Shown here one piece after another: positions 22,851 to 28,192 of a stretch of DNA of 28,192 bases; within the stretch, counting starts at the first letter, position 1; every line of letters starts with the position of its first letter. Source of the stretch: an uncultured Lachnospiraceae bacterium. Lineage in GTDB: Bacteria > Bacillota > Clostridia > Lachnospirales > Lachnospiraceae. Position numbers and translations under genes: made by a program. Location: NCBI GenBank assembly GCA_934292725.1, contig CAKQXY010000046.1, positions 1 through 28,192 of the forward strand, written 5' to 3'. Below the pieces are notes generated by a model, which searched no databases, was not told where the DNA came from, and saw nothing but the letters and a program-made list of their open reading frames with translations.

Positions 22851-25000
22851 ACACGTTCCTTAATCTCCTGTGTTCTTCCCTGATTCCAGAACTGAGTTCC
22901 GATGTAGCCGCATGTACGTCTTGCGACATTCATCTTATCCTGATTGCGGTTTCCACAGTTTGGACACTCCCATACAAGCTTTCCGTCATCATCTGATACA
23001 ATTTGTATCTCTCCATTGTAGCCGCATACCTGACAATAATCACTCTTTGTATTTAACTCGGCATACATGATATTTTCATAAATATATTTCATGACAGAAA
23101 GAACAGCATCGATATTGTTCTGCATGTTTGGAACCTCAACATAGCTGATTGCACCGCCTGGAGACAGCTTCTGGAACTGTGACTCGAACTTCAGCTTATC
23201 AAATGCATTGATCTTTTCTGTTACATGAACATGATAGCTGTTTGTGATGTAATTCTTATCTGTGATTCCCGGAATCAGTCCAAAACGCTTCTGCAGACAC
23301 TTTGCAAACTTATATGTAGTGGACTCAAGCGGTGTTCCATACAAGCTAAAATCAATGTTATGCTCTGCCTTCCACTTTGCACATGCATCATTCATATGCT
23401 GCATAATCTCAAGTGCAAATGGAGTTGCCTGCGGATCAGTATGGCTTGTTCCTGTCATGTACTTAACACACTCGCATAAACCGGCATAGCCTAAGGAAAT
23501 TGTTGAATAGCCATTATATAACAGCTTATCAATCGTCTCGCCCTTCTTTAAACGAGCTAGTGCACCATACTGCCACAAAATCGGTGCAACATCAGACGGA
23601 GTTCCCTTTAAACGGTTATGTCTGCACATTAATGCACGATGACACAGTTCAAGACGCTCATCAAAGATCTTCCAGAAACGATCCTTATCCTTTCCTGATG
23701 AGCATGCAACATCAACAAGATTGATTGTGACAACACCCTGATTGAAACGGCCATAAAACTTTGGCTTATTATTTTCATCATGATATACAGTCAAGAAGGA
23801 ACGACATCCCATACATGGATAGCAATTTCCATCTTTGAGTTCCTTCATAACCTTCTCGGAAATATAATCTGGAACAAGTCTCTTCGCTGAACACTCTGCA
23901 GCAAGCTTTGTCAGATAATAATACTTGCTGTCCTCGTGAATATTATCCTCTTCGAGTACGTAAATCAGCTTAGGGAATGCTGGTGTAATCCATACACCCT
24001 TCTCATTCTTGACACCTCTGATACGCTGATGAAGCATCTCCTCGATAATCGCTACAAGATCCTCTCTTGTCTGACCTTCCGGTACCTCATCAATATACAT
24101 AAATACTGTGATAAACGGTGCCTGTCCATTTGTTGTCATAAGCGTGATAACCTGGTACTGAATTACCTGAACACCACGGTTAATTTCTTCCTTTACACGC
24201 TTTTCTGCGATAACATTGATCTGCTCCTCTGTTACCGGGATTCCTGCCTCTTCCATCTCCTTGCGAACCATACGACGGAATTTCTCACGGCTAATCTGCA
24301 CAAAAGGTGCAAGATGTGCCAGTGAAATACTCTGTCCGCCATACTGTGAGCTGGCTACCTGTGCGATGGCCTGTGTTGCAATATTACATGCAGTGGAAAA
24401 GCTCTTTGGCTTTTCAAGCATAGTCTCACTGATTACAGTGCCATTTTGCAGCATGTCCTCAAGATTAATCAGACAGCAGTTGTGCATGTGCTGTGCATAA
24501 TAATCTGTATCATGGAAATGAATGATTCCGGCATCATGTGCCTCCACAATATCCTCTGGCAGCAAAAATCTTCTTGTAAAATCCTTATTTACCTCACCTG
24601 CAATGTAGTCCCTTTGTACACTGTTTACAGTCGGATTCTTATTTGAGTTTTCCTGCTTTACCTCTTCGTTGTTGCACTCAAGAATACTCTTGATACGTTC
24701 ATCGGTTGTATTGTGTGTTCTGGCTAACTCGCGCTCATAACGATACCTTACATAATTTCGCGCTACAGAGAAGGCCTGCTCACGCATAATGGCATTCTCC
24801 ACAAGATCCTGTATTTCTTCCACGTTTAAGGAACGATTCACTGCAAGGCACTGCTTCTCTACTTTTTCCACAATATGAGCGATCTGATGATGGCTCAGTC
24901 TTTCAGCCTCAACCACGCTGTCATTGGCCTTTTTCACGGCCTGTGCAATCTTATTTGCGTCAAAGATTGCCTCTGCTCCGCTTCTTTTAATAATCTTCAT
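22838..25000 (-). CDS. nrdD: Anaerobic (class III) ribonucleoside-triphosphate reductase
   Basis: NrdD reduces ribonucleotides to deoxynucleotides without oxygen, using a glycyl radical. The 720-residue protein has an N-terminal ATP-cone (RSGAEAIFDANKI, about 1-95) for allosteric control, the ten-strand barrel with active-site cysteines (MHNCCLIN, CYPCMGCRS), a C-terminal zinc ribbon (CQVCGYNG and CPNCGN) and the radical site RRTCGYIG with Gly698. A strong GGGGG ribosome site and promoter precede it. The activase gene nrdG usually lies downstream but here a terminator and ruvA follow, so it must be elsewhere. NrdR-like boxes overlap the promoter. Oxygen-free growth is implied. Confidence 0.97.
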   Translation of the reverse strand: MKIIKRSGAEAIFDANKIAQAVKKANDSVVEAERLSHHQIAHIVEKVEKQCLAVNRSLNVEEIQDLVENAIMREQAFSVARNYVRYRYERELARTHNTTDERIKSILECNNEEVKQENSNKNPTVNSVQRDYIAGEVNKDFTRRFLLPEDIVEAHDAGIIHFHDTDYYAQHMHNCCLINLEDMLQNGTVISETMLEKPKSFSTACNIATQAIAQVASSQYGGQSISLAHLAPFVQISREKFRRMVRKEMEEAGIPVTEEQINVIAEKRVKEEINRGVQVIQYQVITLMTTNGQAPFITVFMYIDEVPEGQTREDLVAIIEEMLHQRIRGVKNEKGVWITPAFPKLIYVLEEDNIHEDSKYYYLTKLAAECSAKRLVPDYISEKVMKELKDGNCYPCMGCRSFLTVYHDENNKPKFYGRFNQGVVTINLVDVACSSGKDKDRFWKIFDERLELCHRALMCRHNRLKGTPSDVAPILWQYGALARLKKGETIDKLLYNGYSTISLGYAGLCECVKYMTGTSHTDPQATPFALEIMQHMNDACAKWKAEHNIDFSLYGTPLESTTYKFAKCLQKRFGLIPGITDKNYITNSYHVHVTEKINAFDKLKFESQFQKLSPGGAISYVEVPNMQNNIDAVLSVMKYIYENIMYAELNTKSDYCQVCGYNGEIQIVSDDDGKLVWECPNCGNRNQDKMNVARRTCGYIGTQFWNQGRTQEIKERVLHL

Positions 25001-25033
25001 TATGCAGCCCCCTTAATCAAGTTGTTCTTCACC

Positions 25034-25061
25034 ATTATACAACATCTTGTGTTTTTGTCAA
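25034..25061 (-). promoter_or_regulatory. Strong sigma-A promoter of nrdD
   Basis: On the minus strand TTGACA (25061-25056) and TATAAT (25039-25034), both perfect consensus, are 16 bases apart. The start codon is about 34 bases after the -10 box. Confidence 0.9.
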
Positions 25062-25084
25062 TGTATTTATACTGTATTTGGTGT
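25037..25084 (-). promoter_or_regulatory. Pair of NrdR-box-like sites at the nrdD promoter
   Basis: Two 16-base sites share the ACAC...GT-T layout of the NrdR box (acaCwAtATaTwGtgt). By eye the proximal one (25052-25037) fits 13 of 16 positions and the distal one (25084-25069) 12 of 16. Their centres are 32 bp apart, about three helical turns, the spacing typical of NrdR. The proximal site covers the spacer and part of the -10 box, so binding would block transcription. Confidence 0.7.
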
Positions 25085-25164
25085 CTATCGAATTCACAAT
25101 TGTAGTGGGTGCTTTTGCAACTTTGAAAAAATTTTCTCAGTTTTTTCACGCAATACAAACCTGT

Positions 25165-25205
25165 GTTCCCTATATCGACAAAATATTATGATGTCTTTAG
25201 GGAAC
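25165..25205. terminator. Inverted repeat between araC-type gene and nrdD, possible terminator
   Basis: GTTCCCTA (25165-25172) and TAGGGAAC (25198-25205) pair perfectly, and an inner GACA/TGTC stem continues the hairpin around an AT-rich loop. It lies about 20 bases after the AraC-type gene. On the minus strand no T run follows; on the plus strand CTTTTG does. The role is uncertain. Confidence 0.4.
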
Positions 25206-25223
25206 TTTTGTCATATCGTCTGA

Positions 25224-26129
25224 CTATACTTTCTGTGTCTTTGAAATGAAAGACTTTCGATAATCGCTCGGCGAGCATCTCATTACCTGATGAAACACCT
25301 TTCCAAAATATGCCGGATTGGAAAATCCAACCGTCTGAGCAATCGATGTGATGCTGTCTTCACCCTTGATCAAAAGGGGCAGACTTTTCTCAATGCGGTA
25401 TTCAAGTAAATATTCAAATATCGTCTGATTCATGTGGCGCTTGAAAAAACGGCAGCATTCACTCGCGCAGATATTAACATTTTCTGCGATAGCGCCAAGA
25501 GTCACATGCTCATGATAATGCTCCTGCAAATAAGTAATCGTCTTTCTAAGACGCTCAATATCTTTGTACTGAACCGACGGATCTGCCGAAATTTTGCTCC
25601 ATACGTTTGTATACAATGTATTCCATATTTGCAAAAGTGTCTGACAAATTGTAAGCTCAAATCCTGGCAAATGACCCTCATAATCTGTTACAATAGTTTG
25701 AATTGATAAAAGTACCTGTTTTTGCCACTCAGTATCTGGCACAAGATGTAGTCCCCCAAGCAAATCATTTCTTGTTACAGGCTCTACATATTTTTTGTCA
25801 GCTGCACTTCCCTCAAAGCCATAAATCATTCGCGGATGAAATGTAACGGAAAGATAGCGACAGTCTCCCTGATTCAGCATATGACCAGTGTGAAGTGCAT
25901 TTGCATTGCAAAAGAGTCCTTCTCCTGCCTTAAGACAATATACAGTGTCATTTACCTGATATTCGATTTGTCCCTCCTCAATATAAGTTAACTCCACCTC
26001 CGGGTGCCAGTGCCATGCAAATGCGCCTCTCTCGTAATCAGACAGCACTTCATGGCTGACAAACACTGGAAATTCATAGCTTCCGTGAAATTTCAGCTCT
26101 TTTTTCTCATTATTAATTTTTAATTGCAT
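25224..26129 (-). CDS. AraC-family transcriptional regulator with cupin domain
   Basis: The 301-residue regulator has an N-terminal cupin (HWHPEVELTYIEEG, with the typical histidines, then GEGLFCNANALH) that senses a ligand, commonly a sugar, and two C-terminal helix-turn-helix units (CASECCRFFKRHM and ITSIAQTVGFSNPAYFGKVF, about 200-295). The start at 26129 is preferred: GAGG lies five bases before it, while the longer frame to 26192 begins inside the promoter's -10 box and has no ribosome site. It is divergent from galE with about 210 bases between, so both may share control sites. The effector and targets cannot be told; genes for sugar use nearby make a sugar plausible. Confidence 0.9.
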   Translation of the reverse strand: MQLKINNEKKELKFHGSYEFPVFVSHEVLSDYERGAFAWHWHPEVELTYIEEGQIEYQVNDTVYCLKAGEGLFCNANALHTGHMLNQGDCRYLSVTFHPRMIYGFEGSAADKKYVEPVTRNDLLGGLHLVPDTEWQKQVLLSIQTIVTDYEGHLPGFELTICQTLLQIWNTLYTNVWSKISADPSVQYKDIERLRKTITYLQEHYHEHVTLGAIAENVNICASECCRFFKRHMNQTIFEYLLEYRIEKSLPLLIKGEDSITSIAQTVGFSNPAYFGKVFHQVMRCSPSDYRKSFISKTQKV

Positions 26130-26190
26130 AGAAACCTCAAGATACTTATAATTTTTTCGAAAATAGTTGTTGCCATACCATTCCTCTCTC

Positions 26191-26218
26191 ATTATAATTG
26201 TAAGTAGAGGAAAGTCAA
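26191..26218 (-). promoter_or_regulatory. Promoter of the AraC-family gene
   Basis: On the minus strand TTGACT (26218-26213) and perfect TATAAT (26196-26191) are 16 bases apart. The longer reading frame's ATG overlaps the -10 box, which rules that start out for this transcript. Confidence 0.8.
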
Positions 26219-26253
26219 GACGATTTCCAAATGCACGTTAAGGCAATCGGTCA

Positions 26254-26328
26254 GCGCTGCGGCCAAAATTGTCTGTACGCCTACTAAATAATTTATTACA
26301 CACGATACTTATTATTTTACTGCAGCGC
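26254..26328. repeat. Inverted repeat flanking the galE leader region
   Basis: GCGCTGC (26254-26260) and GCAGCGC (26322-26328) are perfect inverted copies 61 bases apart; each also lies in a wider CAGCGC-rich stretch, unusual in this AT-rich gap. The right copy is 15 bases before the galE start and just upstream of its GGGG ribosome site. They could be regulator half-sites or a long-range RNA stem. No good galE promoter could be chosen between them. Confidence 0.35.
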
Positions 26329-26343
26329 AGAAATGGGGTTATC

Positions 26344-27360
26344 ATGAAGATTTTAGTTACCGGTGGCGCCGGCTATATCGGCAGCCATACCTGCGTCGAA
26401 CTGTTAAACGAGGGATATGAGGTTGTCATCATGGACAACCTGTACAACGCCAACATAAAGGCCGTTGAACGCATCGAGCAGATCACCGGAAAGAAGGTTA
26501 CTTTCTACCAGACTGACATGTTAGACCGTGAGGGTGTAAAGGCAATCTTCGATAATGAAAAAATTGACGCAGTCATCCACTTTGCAGGTCTCAAGGCTGT
26601 CGGCGAATCTGTTGTAAAGCCAATCGAGTACTACACTAACAACATGTCCGGCACACTGATTCTGTGTGATGAGATGCGCAATCACGGCGTTAAGAACATT
26701 ATCTTTAGCTCTTCTGCTACTGTATATGGTTCTCCAGCTGAGATTCCGATTACTGAAAACTGCCCGAAGGGTACTGCAACTAACCCATATGGCTGGACCA
26801 AGTGGATGCTTGAGCAGGTATTAACCGATATTCACACTGCTGACCCAGAGTGGAATGTAATTCTGCTTCGCTACTTCAATCCAATCGGTGCTCATAAGAG
26901 CGGCCTGATCGGTGAGGATCCAAAGGGTATTCCGAACAACCTGCTTCCATATGTTGCTCAGGTTGCAATTGGAAAGCTTCAGTGCATCAACGTATTCGGA
27001 GATGACTACGATACACCTGACGGAACCGGTGTTCGTGACTACATCCATGTAGTAGACCTTGCAAGAGGCCATGTAAAGGCAATCCAGAAGTTAGCAGACA
27101 AAGACGGTGTTAATATCTACAACCTTGGTACTGGAAAGGGCTACAGCGTTCTTGATGTCATCCATGCATTTGAGAAGGCATGCGGCAAAAAGCTTCCGTA
27201 TGTGATCAAACCTCGCCGTGCTGGTGATATTGCAACCTGCTACTCTAAGTGCGATAAGGCTGCCGCTGAGCTTGGCTGGACTGCACAGTATGACATCGAT
27301 GAGATGTGCGCAGATTCCTGGAACTGGCAGACAAAGAATCCAAACGGATATAATGACTAA
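26344..27360 (+). CDS. galE: UDP-glucose 4-epimerase
   Basis: GalE interconverts UDP-galactose and UDP-glucose for the Leloir pathway and for surface polysaccharides. The 338-residue protein starts MKILVTGGAGYIGSHT with the NAD-binding GxxGxxG, has the SSSATVYG serine and the YxxxK pair in PYGWTK, and ends with the family CYSKCDKAAAELGW. Length is normal. The start at 26344 is fixed by the Rossmann motif; upstream in-frame codons are leader. Codon choice is more G/C-ending and uniform than in neighbours, suggesting high expression. It stands alone, without galK or galT, divergent from the AraC gene. No plus-strand terminator follows; mobile-element debris begins within about 40 bases. Confidence 0.96.
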   Translation: MKILVTGGAGYIGSHTCVELLNEGYEVVIMDNLYNANIKAVERIEQITGKKVTFYQTDMLDREGVKAIFDNEKIDAVIHFAGLKAVGESVVKPIEYYTNNMSGTLILCDEMRNHGVKNIIFSSSATVYGSPAEIPITENCPKGTATNPYGWTKWMLEQVLTDIHTADPEWNVILLRYFNPIGAHKSGLIGEDPKGIPNNLLPYVAQVAIGKLQCINVFGDDYDTPDGTGVRDYIHVVDLARGHVKAIQKLADKDGVNIYNLGTGKGYSVLDVIHAFEKACGKKLPYVIKPRRAGDIATCYSKCDKAAAELGWTAQYDIDEMCADSWNWQTKNPNGYND

Positions 27361-27396
27361 TACAATAACGCATTTTGGTTCACGCATCCTGTGACC

Positions 27397-27426
27397 TCAA
27401 AAAGAGCCGCTCAATTGGGGCGGCAC
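27397..27426 (-). terminator. Minus-strand terminator at the end of the mobile-element relic
   Basis: Read on the minus strand, GCCGC (27424-27420) pairs with GCGGC (27410-27406) around a 9-base loop and is followed by TCTTTTTGAGG. It points toward galE from the recombinase relic and was probably that gene's terminator. It cannot serve galE, since its plus side lacks T residues. Confidence 0.7.
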
Positions 27427-27454
27427 TCATAAAACAGCATAAGAATGTTTTCGG

Positions 27455-27484
27455 GAAACGGCGTAGCTTCGGCTATGCCGTTTC
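27455..27484. repeat. 13-bp hairpin with TTCG loop in the mobile-element relic
   Basis: The arms 27455-27467 and 27472-27484 pair over all 13 positions with one G-T wobble, closed by a C(TTCG)G tetraloop on the plus strand, one of the most stable RNA loops. On the minus strand the loop reads CGAA. It lies between the recombinase relic and its terminator. In another minus frame an open stretch ending LNDLQNGETA stops inside it (TAG at 27475-27473), perhaps the tail of another element protein. Confidence 0.8.
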
Positions 27485-27497
27485 TCCGTTTTGCAGG

Positions 27498-27879
27498 TCA
27501 TTCAGCATGGCGGCGGGAAGTATTCTGCCGCCGTTTCGCCGCAAGCTCTTTTTTCGCTTCGGCTTTCTGCTTTACTCCCATAGCCTGTCTAAATTGTTCC
27601 TCATAGTTGGCTACACAGGAAATCACAAGCCGCAGATGTGCAAGCACACCCTGTTCCAAAACTACAGCGCGGATAAAGTGCGTCGATGACCTGTTCCTCT
27701 TTCAGAATACGGGCAATCTGTGTCGGACCGTAACCCTCTAAGCAGAGTGCGAAAAGCCTTTTGACTACCTCGGCAGCTTCTACGTCCACAATCCAATGCT
27801 TTTTATCATCAGCGTCGATACTTCGCCGTTCTCTATTTTTTCAATGAGTTCGCCCCAGCTCGGACGGTTGAAAGATGAG
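27498..27879 (-). pseudogene. Remnant of a large serine recombinase, broken into three frames
   Basis: Three pieces of one protein lie in order on the minus strand but in different frames. The first (about 27879-27815) reads FNRPSWGELIEKIENGEVS, part of the resolvase catalytic domain after the serine. The second (about 27808-27685) reads KHWIVDVEAAEVVKRLFALC and GPTQIARILKEEQV, the recombinase domain. The third (about 27672-27498) reads LEQGVLAHLRLVISCVANYE and a Lys/Ala-rich coil, the C-terminal part. Hundreds of codons that should separate them are missing, including the catalytic serine. Intact relatives move conjugative transposons of the TnpX/Tn4451 type in clostridia. The whole is a deletion relic and cannot act. 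Confidence 0.85.
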
Positions 27880-27935
27880 GTTAGATAACGATACTTTTTG
27901 AAACACAGTAAAATCACAATGTCATTAACTTTAGC

Positions 27936-27990
27936 AAAAAGCAGAAATCGTAAGCATTTATAAAACTATGATTCCTGCTTTTTGTTTTTT
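27936..27990. terminator. Strong bidirectional hairpin terminator beyond the transposase fragment
   Basis: Arms 27936-27949 and 27970-27983 pair over 13 of 14 positions (one A-C mismatch) around a 20-base loop. The plus side ends in TTTTTG and TTTTTT; the minus side ends in TTTTTGC. It lies about 45 bases after the transposase stop on the minus strand and probably belongs to the insertion sequence end. Confidence 0.75.
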
Positions 27991-27994
27991 ATAT

Positions 27995-28010
27995 GGGCAT
28001 ACGTATCCCC
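27995..28010. repeat. 16-bp near-perfect palindrome near the insertion-sequence end
   Basis: GGG and CCC arms flank a central ATACGTAT palindrome, with one mismatched pair between them. It sits between the transposase stop and the terminator hairpin. Its role is not known; such symmetry could be a dimer-binding site or chance. Confidence 0.5.
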
Positions 28011-28036
28011 TTCTCTTTATACTCGTATTTTTTAGC

Positions 28037-28192
28037 TCAGTATGCTCTTTTATGGGTATTCGAATATTTTCCTGCTAACCGCCCTTTCGTTCTGGCATAA
28101 TGCCGATCAGGACGAATGGGAACAAGATTCTTACTGATATCTTCGTATATTTGCTGAAATAATATATTTTTCTTTTGGTCATCCGTTTCAAG
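28037..28192 (-). CDS. C-terminal end of an IS4-like transposase, partial at the window edge
   Basis: The last 51 codons of a minus-strand gene enter from the right edge, running to a TGA at 28039-28037. The protein end contains ILFQQIYEDISKNLVPIRPDR and a basic tail (RTKGRLAGKYSNTHKRAY). The LVPxRPxR segment followed by a basic tail recalls the end of IS4-family DDE transposases, but the catalytic DDE residues lie outside the window. No ribosome site or start can be seen. Terminal inverted repeats were not recognised; the join to the recombinase relic falls near 27877-27890. The family call is tentative, and whether the gene is intact cannot be judged. Confidence 0.55.
   Translation of the reverse strand, partial: LETDDQKKNILFQQIYEDISKNLVPIRPDRHYARTKGRLAGKYSNTHKRAY

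Noticed and set aside
26130..26192. Longer N-terminus for the AraC-type regulator
   Set aside because: Its ATG falls in the -10 box of the gene's own promoter and has no ribosome site.

Overview
The window looks like a low-GC Clostridia chromosome, most likely a gut Lachnospiraceae. The grounds are strict-anaerobe metabolism (class III NrdD, with no aerobic enzyme seen), strong AGGAGG-type ribosome sites, the ruvA-ruvB-zapA-U32 gene order, a eukaryote-type HisA, an intracellular GH78 rhamnosidase and a large-serine-recombinase relic of the clostridial conjugative-transposon type. The family assignment is inference from gene content; no species can be named.

Left part (1-10.2 kb): an ACT-domain protein and a YycJ/WalJ-type metallo-beta-lactamase-fold nuclease lie on the minus strand. 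An alpha-L-rhamnosidase on the plus strand converges on a minus-strand run of ydcF-like, ATP-grasp, zf-HC2 membrane protein, polA and coaE. upp follows as a separate unit closed by a strong terminator.

Middle (10.2-15.2 kb): a tRNA-Leu(CAA) gene with its own promoter and terminator is followed directly by an AT-rich mcrB-mcrC restriction pair on the plus strand. The McrB is very short and has no N-terminal recognition domain. Next comes a minus-strand unit of a NUDIX hydrolase, a eukaryote-type HisA and an SGNH hydrolase behind a good sigma-A promoter.

Right part (15.2-25.1 kb): a long minus-strand series links recombination and envelope growth: ruvA, ruvB, zapA, a U32/DUF3656 protein, a SEDS polymerase with an extra N-terminal membrane region, and a class B PBP with a long Lys/Glu-rich cytoplasmic tail. 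Upstream is nrdD, whose promoter carries two NrdR-box-like sites 32 bp apart.

Right end (25.1-28.2 kb): an AraC regulator is divergent from galE. Beyond galE the DNA is a graveyard: a serine recombinase broken into three out-of-frame pieces, stable hairpins, and the C-terminal end of an IS4-like transposase that runs off the window. No CRISPR array and no clearly new multi-gene system were found. The most interesting items are the compact McrBC beside the tRNA, the NrdR site pair, the REP-like palindrome before the yycJ gene, the NUDIX-HisA-SGNH unit and the decayed mobile element.
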